A stretch of DNA of 64,000 nt from Limnephilus marmoratus (GCA_917880885.1 OU862917.1:23672104-23736103), one strand, 5' to 3'. Numbered from the stretch's first letter, positions 10,501 through 21,525 are shown. A program made the numbers and translations. The notes: generated by a model not told the origin, from the letters alone.

Positions 10501-13500
10501 TTAGGCTGTGACCTTGGGAAGGTCCGTGGTTTGCCGGGTCGGGAAATTTGGATCCAAGTTTGATTCTATTGGCATCAAACATATTTTTGTGATGGGTCTC
10601 ACAAAAGTGCCTTGTGCTGTTTTGAGGGTAACTACCCTCACTACTCCATCCGGGCCTGGATGAGTAGTTACTATGCGCGCCATCTTCCATAATGCAGGAG
10701 GCAGATTGTCTTCCATCAGGATTACCAGATCGTCCTTCTTTATGGCCTTTTGGTTGTTGGCCTGCCATTTGGTCCGTTTTTGCAGCTCAGCAAGGTAATC
10801 TCGTTTCCATCTGAACCAGAAATTTTGAATTAGAGCATTTAATTTTTGATATTTGCTTAGTCTGTTCTCCGGGAGCTCGCGGACATCCAACTCGGGAATA
10901 ACCGAAGCATCCCTGCCCATGAGGAAATGGTTGGGAGTTAGAGGGAGAAGGTCATCTACATCATCAGACAGGGAAGTTAAGGGACGGGAGTTCAAACAAG
11001 CCTCTATCTGACAAAGCAAAGTATACAATAATTCAAACTGCAATGGGTTATTTTTAGTAATTCGATATAAATGAAACTTGGTGGACTTGACGGCGGCCTC
11101 CCACAGCCCCCCGTGGTTCGGCGCCCTAGGCGGTATGAAACTCCAAGATATTCCCTTATCAGCTAAAAACCTATGGATTTTGTCATTGTTCAATCTTAGA
11201 CTGGCATATAGTTCTTTGAGCTTATTGGAAGCTCCTCTGAAAGTGGTTGCATTGTCAGAAAATATTTTTTCCGGTTGACCCCTACGGGCAATGAACCTCT
11301 TTAAACAATTTAAAAAAGCATCGCTTGACAAATCTGTTACTAGTTCCAAATGAACCGCTTTGGTAGAAAAACAAACAAATATGCAAAGATACGATTTAAG
11401 GAGCGGAGATTTTCTCAGCGCTCCAGCCTTCGTGTCTATCCGTCCGGCATAGTCGACGTCCATGACAGAGAATGGTCGACTGGGAGTGATTCTCTCAACT
11501 GGAATGTTTCCCAGGATCTGCCGGCAAACCTGAAGTCGGTATCTAAAACATACAACACACTTATGTAGGATACGCTTAACATTGTTTCTCCCAAATATCT
11601 GCCAATATAAATAAGTAGCTAATTTTAATCTTCCACTTGCACAAATTAAAACTTCCATTAAACAGAGATTGAGAGTTTTCAATCTACTGCCATACGTTTT
11701 ATGCTTAGGGTTACAACAATTATTTATAAATCTTAACGCTTGAGCGATTACTCCTTTCAATTTGGTTAGCGATAAGAATTTTTCGAAAATATCCCATTCT
11801 TGAGTATCAGTTACCAGTAGTACATTTTTACTTTTTATTTCCGGGGGATCCAAACATGACATCTTGGATACTGGCCAAGTGCTGACATCTTCCGTCAACC
11901 AGCTTGGCCCCTTCCACCACATTGAAGTGCTGACTAACCTTTCAGCTGTGGTACCTCGGGACAGTATATCCTCTGCATTTTTTGACGATGATACGTGCCG
12001 CCACTGCGTTGGATCAAAGGTGGAAGCTATGCACAATAATAATTGACGCTTACTCTTAGTTTTACCTGACGGCTTTGTAATTTCATACGACGGGTAATCT
12101 AATTCATTATTCCAAATTAATCCAAGTATTTTTTCATTCTTGGAATTGTCAGTGATCATTTTTTCACAATTGCCCTGTTTGGCAATTTCACCTTGTCTCC
12201 GCCCAGATGACAATTCCAAAATATTTGATCTCCACTTCCTCAGGGTCATCCCTGCGGACAGCAAGATATCACTTATTTGTTTCTTCAACTTGAAACAAAC
12301 CTCCAAGTCATCCCGTCCAGTCAAGAGATCGTCCATATAAAAATCATTTTCTATGACTTGACTTGCTACTGGGAAATTAACTTGATTATCCATACCGATT
12401 TGTAGAAGACATCTCGTTGCTAGGAAGGAGGAAGGTCCCAACCCATATGTCTTCAATTTGTAATGTCGGAGTTCCTCTTCTTGTGATTCGCGCCATACAA
12501 TCTTCTGAAGGCTGCGATCCTCTGCGCATACGTTGATTTGACGGTACATTTTTTCGATGTCCGCAGTCATGACGTATCGATGTATTCTGAAACGTAATAA
12601 ATGGCTGTATAAGTCCTTTTGAATGACAGCTCCCACCATCAGAGCATCGTTCATGGATATTCCGGTCGACGTCTTTGCCGAACCATCAAACACTACACGC
12701 ACCTTCGTCGTGGTGCTAGCTTCTTTTATGACCGCGTGATGCGGCAAAAAATAGGATTGCTCATCCCCTCTCCATTTATCACATAACTCCATATGACCTA
12801 GTTGCTCATATTCTTGCATAAATTGTACATATTGCAATTTCAATTCAGGATTTATTAAAAATCTCTTCTCTAGGTTCTTAAATCTTTTTTCCGCTGTGTT
12901 TAACGAGTCACCAAGTTGACTCACACATGGGCGGCGCGGCAGACTTACCACGTATCTACCATCGCTCTCTCTAGAGTGCGTGGCGACGAAATCCGCTTCA
13001 CACGCCTTCTCCTCGTGATTTTGAAATCTCGCAGAATTCACCTCCTCCATTTTCCAAAATTTTTCTATCTGATTAGATAATGTGTTTATTGATAAACTAC
13101 AAAATTGCGGTACTGGCCTTTTTTTCTGATGAATGTTGATCGGGCCCGATATAACCCAGCCTAATTCAGTCCTCTGAAGAGTAGGTCCGGTATCCAATCT
13201 CAGCCGATCATCTTGTAGTATATCCCAAAAGCTCTCAGCGCCTAACAGGATATCAATAGGCGCCGCTACGTTGAAATTTGGGTCCGCCATTTGTAATCCC
13301 GGCGGCAGCTTAAAGTCTTTTCTGGCCACTGTTGCTTGAGGTAGGTTTGTGGTTATTTCCTGCAATATTAGACAAGTGATATTTTGATTATAATTTGTCC
13401 TCAGAGATTTCATTTTTATCGCAACACGTTTCTTTATATGGGTAACATTGTTGTGTATACCTAACACAGGCTTGTTTATATTCTCGCATCTCAAATTTAA

Positions 13501-13752
13501 CTTCATTGCGAACTTTTCGCACATAAAATTGGCTTGAGCTCCAGAGTCAATTAGGACTCTTGCCTCATGCACTTTATTATTGTGACCTACTACCCCAATG
13601 ATAGCAGTCGACAATAAAATTGTTTTTTCAGCCTTCGCTAAAGCTGAATGGTTTGATACTGAAACTCGTTCAGCATCCATTTGGCAGTCACCTCCTGGGT
13701 GATCTTCACCTTTATTCATGGAGTCATCGCTCGGATGCATCTCCCTGTGCAA
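10501..13752 (-). pseudogene. BEL/Pao pol with RNase H deletion
   Basis: One open frame of about 1080 codons. The protease has VLIDSGAQANFM (about residue 65). The RT has RVVFDGSAK, MTADIEKMYRQI and the catalytic DFYMDDLLTG (about residue 475). Then RQLLLCIASTFDP runs straight into TQWRHVSSSKNAEDILSRG at about 12012. In BEL proteins a further stretch of roughly 250 residues, including RNase H, lies between these two blocks. The loss is in frame. The integrase follows with DVDYAGRI, SDNATTF and PNHGGLWEAAVKS (the D, D, E residues), then the BEL C-terminal domain with LPPALWKMARI and GVVRVVTLKT. The frame continues upstream into gag across one TAG at 13768-13770. Confidence 0.88.
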
Positions 13753-13767
13753 TAACGTATTGTGGCT

Positions 13768-14869
13768 CTAGCTATCACAATGCTTGCATTTTAAATTAAT
13801 TTTGCAATATGGGGCCGTATGTCCTAACCTCAAACATTTGAAGCAGGCACGGTACCTCCTTATTGCGTTGGCTCTTTCTCCTAAATTTAATTTTAAAAAA
13901 TTTTTACAAAAATATATTTTATGCCCTTTGTCATTACAACAAATACAATTTTTGTGGGTAGCAGCTAAAAATACCGATTCCTTTTTGGGATTATTGTTGC
14001 TACCACTTGCTTTCGGGTAGGTAGGAATTTTTTTCGAATCTGAATTTAACATTAATTCCAAAACTTGCGCACGCGAGGTCAAACATTTAAGAAATTCCTG
14101 TAATGTAGGTAGCTCATCCTGCAATGGGTTTTGTTCCCAATGCTTTCTAGAATTTGCATCCAATTTATTAGAAATTACGTATATAATTAAAGCATCCCAT
14201 TGTTCGATTTTCAAGCCTAAATTTTGCAACGCTTTCAAATTTACATTAGTTTCATCAATCAGATAACGCATGGCTACTGGATCCTCATGTTTCATCTCTT
14301 TAAGTTGAAACAGAGCTTGGATGTGTCTTTGTACGGTAGTTCGCAAATTTGCAAACCTCTGCTGCAACAATTCAAAAGCCGATATATAATTCAGGTCTGA
14401 TACCTCGAAATTGGCGATGATCTTTGCTGCATTCCCCTTTAAACAGGATTGCAGATAATAAAACTTCTGTACATTGCTTATGGCAGTATTGTTATGAACT
14501 AATGTTAAATGTTTCTAGAAAATTAATCCAATTTTTGGGATCTCCATTAAATTCTCGTAACTGAAGGTTGGGTAACTTGATTTCTAATTTGGGAGTCTCT
14601 ACAGACTGAATTGCTCCTTTAGCAGTCGCCAAGGTTGAATAATATTGATTTTCAAAATTCTCCCTTTGCAAATTATTATCAATTTCGTTGGAATCCGGAA
14701 GACTTTCGATTTGTTCCTGGACCTCTTCGAAATCATCAATTATTTTTTCAATTCTCGCATAGCGAATTTTAATTTCGTTAACTGATAATGCGTTTAATGA
14801 ATCCGCAAATCTCGTGAGTTTACCTTTCAACACTCCGCGTTTGTTAATCAACGATTTTAAATTATCCAT
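13768..14869 (-). pseudogene. BEL gag, frameshifted
   Basis: Gag starts at the Met at 14869 (MDNLKSLINKRGVLKGKL) and reads LREFNGDPKNWINFLETFN, the conserved BEL gag block, to about 14495. There a small indel shifts the frame. It resumes by 14370 with NLRTTVQRHIQAL and continues to two zinc knuckles, CCNDKGHKIYFC and CFKCLRLGHTAPYC. A TAG at 13768-13770 follows CKHCDS and is in the same frame as pol, where SHNTLLH continues directly. BEL elements normally make one gag-pol polyprotein, so this TAG is probably a nonsense mutation rather than a programmed boundary. Confidence 0.85.
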
Positions 14870-15296
14870 TTTTTATACGTTTGACAATAATTCAACACAA
14901 CAAATGCTAAAAATGTTCCTTAAAAAAATAATTTCTTTGCAATAATCGCGTAGAAAACAGTAGTAATCAATTCAAGCTATGAACAATGACAGAATCTAAC
15001 AATAATCATCTTCTAAAACAATTAACCTAAAATAATTTGCATGACTTGCATTTTACACTGCGGGTAGTTAGTTTTTTGTTTTTAAATAAGTACATCGACA
15101 CACAAAAAATAGCACTTGTTTGAACAGGGATTAGAATACGGATCACGGATCACGAATCACGGAATAGAAGGAATAGCAGGGATACTTATATTGATGTCGA
15201 TCCTTGTTCTTCATTTTTTCATCTTTTCATCTTTTGGATAGCTCGCTGGTTCATTTTATTATTTCCTCAAAATGCCTTAATCCGTTTGTAAGGTAG
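14870..15296 (-). other. BEL leader
   Basis: This is the untranslated stretch between the primer-binding site and the gag start. Short near-repeats (ggatcacggatcacgaatcacgg near 15140 on the plus strand) are the only notable structure. Confidence 0.6.
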
Positions 15297-15313
15297 ATGC
15301 GGCTGGAGGACCA
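15297..15313 (-). promoter_or_regulatory. Putative BEL primer-binding site
   Basis: Immediately inside the 5' LTR the minus strand reads TGGTCCTCCAGCCGCAT. It begins with the TGG expected for pairing with a tRNA 3' CCA end. I cannot name the tRNA with certainty. Confidence 0.6.
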
Positions 15314-15957
15314 TGTTATAAATTGGTAATTTAGCAGAAGGACGTCAAGTAAAAACATCTGGTTTCAATGGAGGAATTCCTGGTTTTATTCACAAGCACA
15401 TTTGTTACAATAATTTGTCCCGACCCGACAAAACACTAAATTTGGTCACTTTGACCACTTGCTAGACAATGCTAGCTGTTTATAGGAGATCCACGAATTA
15501 AGAGAGAGTTAAACTAGAAAGCAGAGTATTTATAAGAATGTTTTTCCCAACACAATCAAAATAAACAACACTTTCGTGTCACCATAACACATTATACGAT
15601 ATAAAAACCAGAGATCTACTTTACCATCTAACATCTCGTTTTAGTTTAGTCTTACGTCGCTAATCTGTAAAATGCAATATCAACTAAAAATATGCTACAA
15701 AAATATGCCGCTAGATGGCAGTAGTCTTCACTCTTTTTAACAGATAGAATATCTTAAATATAAACGCACTTCACCGTTACTTTTATATATCTTTAAGCAC
15801 ACACTTTTTTTTTATCACTGTGACATCATTAGTCCTATCCACTAGCTCCCAAATGAATTGTTTTCCATTTCACCTTTTTAGGTCCAGTTATAGCCTTAGT
15901 GAGAGAAATCTGTTCACTCGACACGTCTTCTATACACATGCTCGTGTAACCGTTGTA
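15314..15957 (-). repeat. BEL 5' LTR, fused in frame to copia
   Basis: This repeat is near identical to 9141-9785. It lacks the first bases (TGT) present in the other copy. Its first 120 bp (15957 down to about 15838) continue the copia polyprotein without a break: copia RKPEY before the repeat, NGYTSMCIEDV inside it. The LTR-like part holds a TATA-like box near 15790. Confidence 0.85.
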
Positions 15958-16690
15958 CTCTGGTTTACGTTTGACTCGTTTTTCCGGAGCAATGTTAGTA
16001 TCATCCGGAAAAACATCTGTGTCGGCCGGGGTTAACGTCTCATAAAAACTGTTTTCTGACTCACTAGTTGATTCCTCATGAACATACGTAACATCATTCA
16101 CATTGTTCTCTTCAAATGTGCTGTTCACCTGACTTTCCTCCGTGCAGTCAGGTTGCTGTGTGTCTTCGACGAAAATAGTTGCTGTTGAACTGTCATCTGT
16201 ATTTTCCATGACAACAACATCTCTAGCAATAATTAATTTTTGTGTCTCTGGATCAAACAATCGATAGCCTTTGGTGTTTTCCGAATAGCCAACTAGAAAC
16301 ATTTTAGTTGCCTTTTTATCCCATTTTTTGCGCTTTTCTTTCGGTGTATGGACCATCACTCGACTGCCAAAGATTCGTAAATGGGAAACATTTGGATTTT
16401 TTCCTGTCCACATTTCATAAGGCGTAGTACCACGGCTTAGTCCCGCCGTTGGTGACCTATTTATAAGATACACCGCCGTATTTACAGCCTCTGCCCAAAA
16501 CTTCTTTTCGAACTGTGCATCAAATAAAAGACACCGTGCTTTCTCCACAATTGACCTATTGTATCTTTCGGATAGCCCATTTTGTTCTGGAGTATATGCG
16601 TTTGTTTTCTGATGCACTATACCACACTGCTTCAAGTAATTTTTCATTTCCGCTGAGCAGAACTCGCCACCATTATCAGATCTTAATATT
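15838..16690 (-). pseudogene. Copia integrase C-terminal half and linker to RT
   Basis: The frame gives LRSDNGGEF (second catalytic Asp), then GIVHQKTNAYTPEQNGLSERYN (with the catalytic Glu), the conserved RCLLFDAQFEKKFWAEAVNTA and WTGKNPNVSHLRIFGSR, and then a charged linker ending KAITGPKKVKWK, where copia RT begins. After that, BEL LTR sequence takes over and the frame stops. It is joined to the upstream gag-protease frame by a one-base frameshift near 16690. The last 120 bp (15838-15957) are also the start of the BEL 5' repeat. Confidence 0.88.
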
Positions 16691-16691
16691 T

Positions 16692-18260
16692 TTATTTTCT
16701 TGATTGCTGATTCTCAACTAAATTTTTAAACTCCTTGAAGTATTTGAATGTTTGATGTTTTGACTGTAGAAAGTATACAAAACACATTCTGCTATAGTCA
16801 TCCACAAATATTAAAAAGTATCTGGCCATTCCAAGTGAATTATTCTCCATTGGCCCACATAGATTTCTATGAACCAATTCCAGTGTTTCCTGACTCTTGC
16901 TAGTACTCAGAGGAAAAGGCAGCCTCGCCTGCTTGCCCTCACAGCATATCGTAGCATAGTTTTTTTGTTGAAATATCACACCTTCAACTGCTCTGTTCTT
17001 CATCGCATTCAGAGTTTTACAATTAATGTGTCCCAACCTTCGGTGCCATATTTCACTAGTCACATTTGTTGCTGTACATGCTAACAAATGTTCTGACTTA
17101 ATATTTAATCTATACACACCATTTACTAAATTTGCAACACCTATCAGTACATTCTGTCGATTGCGTATTTCGCAACCTGTTGCTTCAAAGTTAACTTTGT
17201 TCCCACTTTGAATCAGCTGACTTTCTGATAACAAATTCGTTGATAGATTCGGCACGCATAAAACATGTTTGACAAGGATATCAAACTCCGAATTGTTCAC
17301 TACGGTCGTAATCATCGTGTTTCCTGAGTATATAACCGGAATTTTCTCTTGATTTGCAATAATTATGTCTTTCACTTTGTGATTAAACGATACATCCTGT
17401 AAACAACATTTATCAACAATCATATGTGAACTTGCAGCAGAATCCACATACCAATGTGAATTATTGAATGTTCCATTAAAAAATATTGCACTAAATGCAT
17501 TGGTTTCACTTTTTTTCTGTGTATTATTCGGGCACTTATTCATATAATGACCGAGTTGTTGACACTTGTAACAGCGGATTGTTTTGACAGAACTCGAAGA
17601 TGGCGGTGGAGTCGACGTTTTCCATTTTGTCTTATATGCAGGGCTACCAATGCTGTCATTTCTCTTGCTGTGTCGGTGCTGCCAACCTTTTGACAAAAAT
17701 GCACTATTTGTTCCAGAGCTGCCAACTTCGGAACTCATGTCCAGCAATTTCGATTTTATGACATCCGTGCTGATAATCATACCACTATGCTCGGTCGCCA
17801 TTACTAAAGGAGCAAATTTATCCGTTAGCCCAGCGAGCAAAAGAGATCCAATCCACTCGTCCGTTATCTGGAAACCGGTACCTTTAAGTTTCTGCGCAGT
17901 ATCAACCATTTGAGTTACATAGGCACCCATTGATTCTGAGTCTTCTAGTCGAATAGATATTAGCTGACGGAGTAAACTGATGCGACGTGTGAAGCCAGAG
18001 TCGTCATATAAGGCCTTCAAACGTTTCCATACACCTTGTACTGTTTGCTCGTCTTTGATGTGAACATAAATAGAGGAGTCAATCGTCATAATAAGTTTAG
18101 CTTTTGCCTTTTTATCATCCAAACTTATACAATCAGATGATTCTGGCTTGTGAATATCGACACCATCCAACATCAAAAAATGTTCAGCAGCATATTGCCA
18201 TTCATCAAAATTCTTGCGGCCCTTCAATCTTGGTATATTCACTATGTAACTTCCCGCCAT
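16692..18260 (-). pseudogene. Copia gag, protease and start of integrase
   Basis: The Met at 18260 begins MAGSYIVNIPRLKGRKNFDEW, the usual copia gag opening. The frame extends to 18314, but those extra residues are leader. Gag shows VWKRLKALY and SLLRQL, and a zinc knuckle CYKCQQLGHYMNKC at about residue 230. The protease active site is YVDSAASSHMI. The integrase begins with the zinc-binding HRRLGHINCKTL and the first catalytic Asp in FVDDYSRMCFVYF. The frame is lost at about 16690 in an A-run. About 520 codons remain open, quite good preservation for an element with LTRs 4% apart. Confidence 0.9.
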
Positions 18261-18434
18261 ATTGAAAAATAACACTCCGGGACCGAAAACGCGGTAACAG
18301 ATTGTCAATCCCAAAAACAGTTATTTTTGCAGCGATTTACTCTGTTTTTCTGGAGTTTATGGTACACTGTTCACAGACTGTCCACTTAAAAGTAATTTTA
18401 CGTGAGAAAACATTACTTTAACGCGAATTATAGA

Positions 18435-18447
18435 TGGGCCCATAACC
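18435..18447 (-). promoter_or_regulatory. Copia primer-binding site (initiator tRNA-Met anticodon arm)
   Basis: The plus strand reads TGGGCCCATAACC right beside the 5' LTR. This is the sense sequence of the anticodon arm of initiator tRNA-Met. Copia elements are known to prime from a half-molecule of that tRNA, so the match fixes the LTR edge at 18447/18448. Confidence 0.85.
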
Positions 18448-18578
18448 TAATGAAACACGGTAATTTGACTTGAACAAAAGAATTTATTCTCGCAAAGTAA
18501 AACATGTAGGTACACTGAGCTACGCATAACAGATCCTAGATGGAGTTAGGTTTAACATTATTTTGTTATAATCTAACA
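18448..18578 (-). repeat. Copia 5' LTR
   Basis: The upstream LTR of the minus-strand copia, 131 bp, partner of 3596-3726. It is followed outside by the target duplication ttaca (18579-18583). Confidence 0.9.
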
Positions 18579-18660
18579 TTACAATGAGAAAGATTAATTA
18601 TTCTCGGTACCAGCTTTTTAAAATTATAACTCAATATCGAATTTATTTAAATTCAAATTA

Positions 18661-19214
18661 GGGGTGAAATGCAGATCCCGCCAATGTCAGGGAATTTAAT
18701 AAAAATGCACTTTTTAGATGAGAAAAGTGTGGAGAAGATGAATAAAAAATAAATTAAGGCGCGCTCGGCAAAATTGAGGGAGATACAACTGTTCAAAGAA
18801 TTTAAAATTTCACTTCGCGAGTTGATATTGACAGTCCGTTCGCCATTTTTTCATTGCTTATGTTGGATCCCAGACCTAATACAGAATTAATAGTACGCCA
18901 GAATCACCTAGCGTAGCCGCTAAACCACTTGAAAACTGGGCTGTTTTTCTTGCCTTGACGTGAGTAAGCGTTATAAAGGGGCACTTTTTTGTATCACAAA
19001 CCATGTTTAGCGTATTAGGTTATGTCAAAATGGCGGGCGGACTGTCAATATCAACTCGCGAAGTGAAATTTTAAATACTTTGAACGGTTGTATCTCCCTC
19101 AATTTTGCCGAGCGCGCCTTAATTTTTGTTTTATTCAGCTTTTCCATACTTTTCTCATCTAGAAAATGCCTTTTTATTTAATTTCCAGACATTGGCGGGA
19201 TCTGCATTCCTGCC
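18661..19214. mobile_element. 554-bp foldback element
   Basis: Two arms of about 190 bp (18661-18855 and 19026-19214) are imperfect inverted copies of each other. Shared blocks are atgcagatcccgccaatgtc, ggcgcgctcggcaaaattga and ttgatattgacagtccg. The central 170 bp is unique. A 7-bp direct repeat caaatta (18654-18660 and 19215-19221) flanks it and is the likely target duplication. It has no coding capacity. The superfamily is unknown to me; a 7-8 bp duplication would fit a hAT-like origin. Confidence 0.82.
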
Positions 19215-19221
19215 CAAATTA

Positions 19222-20096
19222 GCTTTAATTTATACCTTCATCCAAAAATGCTGAAAGGCGTGATGATAAAACTATTAAAACAATGTACTTTTTGTAATTA
19301 TTTTTTGATTATAAGTATTTATCATTTTTCAATAATGTCTAAATTTAATAAGAATGTTAAAAAAAATCTGAAATATATTAGTTTGTAAGTGCGCAAATAA
19401 ATACACAAATGGACGAATTTTCGTCAAGACACACATGTTCGTACATATTTTTTAATGATTTTATTGAAACTAAAATTAAAATTCTAAAACTTACGTTTGC
19501 TAGATAATGTATTGATTTATTTTACTGCATGATTATATTATTTGAAATGGGTGTGGTATAATACAAAATCTTTTTTGAAAATTTAACAAATCTGCCAATG
19601 ACCCATGGAATAACCTTATTATACTAAAAATTTTAAAAAAATTCTCAAAATTTATTACATGCGAATGCTAGATAAAAGAACGATCTTTCAAAATCCATTT
19701 ATAATTTTTTGTGGAAAAGAGTCAATACGTCTAAAATCTGATTTGAAAATGACATATTTCTGGTTTTCTCTGGTAATGCCCTCTGAACAGAATTCAAGCA
19801 TTTAATGTACGTAATTAATCCAGTCTAGTTTTTCACAAAAATATCATGCGGGTACATAAAGTTGAAAGTCATTTGACAGGATCACTGAAGGTAACTTCAA
19901 CTGAATTGCGGGATCCAAACAAATACACACTGAAACTAAATGAACTCCTTTGTAAACGATAAAACTAACCCCCTTAATCTTATGATCAAGGGATCTTCAA
20001 ACAAACGAAAATAAAAGGAACATTTGAAAAGATACGTTAATCTCTGTGGAAACAAACCTTGTAAAACTATTCTAGAATTTTTTTCTAATGCGTTGT
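19222..20096. other. AT-rich DNA, no gene seen
   Basis: I find no frame, repeat end or family similarity that I can support in this stretch. Confidence 0.5.
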
Positions 20097-20513
20097 TGAC
20101 ACAGAGCGAGTTTACAAGCTACTATCTGGGAAATTCACTATCTGTTAGTAAACTCGCTCAGTGTCATCGTGTTACTTGCTAACTAGCAGTGACTAGCAGA
20201 TTGTTGACACAATCTGCTAGTCACTACGAAAAAAGTTGAAATGTAATCAACTTTACTCGCTACACGCTTGCTCGTGATTGGTTTATTTATGTTTTTCAAG
20301 ATGCTGCCAATAAACAGCTGATTTCTATTGTCAAACATCACAGAATTAGTTCACGCAGGCGTCGTTATTCTTGTTACTGACGCTACCAGCGACCTCAGTT
20401 TCCTACGCTACTGAGCGAGTGAACAGTTTTGTGTGTCATCATGACAATCTCACTCGCTGATTTACCCGCTTTTAAACTTAGTAGATAGTAGCTTGTAAAC
20501 TCGCTCTGTGTCA
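20097..20513. mobile_element. MITE with perfect 31-bp inverted repeats
   Basis: 20097-20127 and 20483-20513 are perfect inverted repeats beginning tgacacagagcgagtttaca. Inside are further inverted pieces: gtgactagcagatt against aatctgctagtcac (about 20186-20225), and internal variants of the terminal motif (aaactcgctcagtgtca near 20150; gacaatctcactcgctga near 20445). I found no exact target duplication. The nested inversions suggest one related element inserted in another. Confidence 0.8.
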
Positions 20514-20587
20514 TCGAGCGTTTAGTAATAAAAAAAAAATGAAAAAAAATTCGACTTACACACCTACCAATTTAATATTTTATATTT

Positions 20588-21525
20588 GGGTACCGCCGTC
20601 CCTGGAACCATTTACTGGATAACCAACACCTCAGCCATAGGTCACCCCAAATGGTTCGCTACACGTGACATGGTGGCAGCCACCTCTAGTATGGAGCTCC
20701 AAAATACCTGAAAAATACCCGCGACTCTGTGCAGAATCGGGCGGTCCGTTTGATAGATTCTCCCATCTTAACAGACGGATTGCAATTTTTAGAGCATAGA
20801 CGCAGGTGGGAATGCTTTCATTGTTCTACCGGTATTGCAATGGAAGATGCTCCGAGGAATTAGCGTCATTGATCCCTTCGGCACCGGTGCATAGTCAGGA
20901 AACACGCCAAACGCGTGCCCAACATTTGTACACGGTTGACATTTGTCACATGAGAACGGGTCGTTTCTTCGACTCGTTTCCTGTATTCAACAGCTCGGCT
21001 GTGGAATGATTTGCCGGCCTCTGTGTTTCCTCCTTCCTACAACATGGGTCTCTTCAAGACCAATGTTCATTCCTTCCTCTCCTCAAAAAGACCCTCCACA
21101 CAGAATCCCAGATGACATAGGCCCTGAGGGAAATAATTTTCCTCAAGGCCTCCTGTATGGAGTCAATGAAAAAGAAAAACTTAACAGAGGTCCCCGAGTT
21201 CATAAGTAGATATTTGTCCGGGGCTTTGGCGGTGGATGCGTCTGTATAGCGGGCCGGATTTGGAGGGACTGGTTGGTGAAGATCTTTGCATCTCTCCAAC
21301 AGGACTCTCTCGACCCATTGCCTTGCACCGCAGTAGGAGGGATGGATTCGTAGGTCCGTCGCTCCTGGACACGCTGACCACCAGATTTCTACACAATTCT
21401 CATACCTTTTTCCTTTCCAGATCTTCCTCTTCCTCTTTTCCGTAAAAAATCTCTATACTGCATCCCTAAAGATGATGTAGGCTCCGAGGGAAATTATTTT
21501 CCTAAGGGCCTGCTGTGTGTAAAAA
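20588..21525 (+). repeat. Family X copy 1, split by a LINE tail
   Basis: 20588-20690 carries the X head (taccgccgtccctggaacc, then ataggtcacc). The body resumes at about 21184 (gtccccgagttcat, then tttggcggtggatg, gtccgtcgctcctggacacg) and ends near 21525 with a block akin to gaaattattttcctaagggc. The interruption is the LINE fragment at 20690-21183. Other copies lie at 21605-22045, 33933-35515 (split) and 55482-55893 (minus). Confidence 0.7.
20690..21183 (+). pseudogene. Jockey-type LINE, RT C-terminus and 3' end
   Basis: Read across small frameshifts, the translation gives NRAVRLIDSP, LEHRRRWECFHC, a SLIPSAPVHSQETRQTRAQH stretch, RFFDSFPVFNSSA, LWNDLPASVFPPSYNMGLFK and VHSFLSSKRP. This is the C-terminal tail of a Jockey-clade LINE protein. 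It is followed by a 3' untranslated end (gatgacataggccctgaggg). The same 3' motif closes the X repeats, so X may be a LINE-derived non-autonomous relative. Confidence 0.75.

Larger units (their letters stand above)
9141..15957 (-). mobile_element. BEL/Pao LTR retrotransposon inside copia
   Basis: Direct repeats of about 643 bp at 9141-9785 and 15314-15957 bracket a BEL-type gag and pol on the minus strand. The repeats differ by about two substitutions and two single-base indels, so this insertion is much younger than the copia around it. A primer-binding site candidate starting TGG follows the 5' repeat at 15297-15313. The 3' repeat is preceded by ccccgccgggcagta. No target duplication is seen: the flanks are gatag and ctctg. 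Gag carries a frameshift and a stop, and pol carries an internal deletion, so this copy is defective. Confidence 0.9.
3596..18578 (-). mobile_element. Ty1/copia LTR retrotransposon, opened by three nested insertions
   Basis: Two 131-bp direct repeats (3596-3726 and 18448-18578) begin TGTTAGATT on the minus strand. They are flanked by the 5-bp duplication ttaca (3591-3595 and 18579-18583). Between them, on the minus strand, the coding order is gag zinc knuckle, protease, integrase, reverse transcriptase, RNase H. This is the copia order, with integrase before RT. The LTRs differ at about 5 of 131 sites, so the insertion is not recent. Its coding region is split by BEL/Pao (9141-15957), a LINE (7443-8654) and an RTE LINE (4357-7421). 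Frameshifts near 16690 and 8850 also break it. It is dead. Confidence 0.93.
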
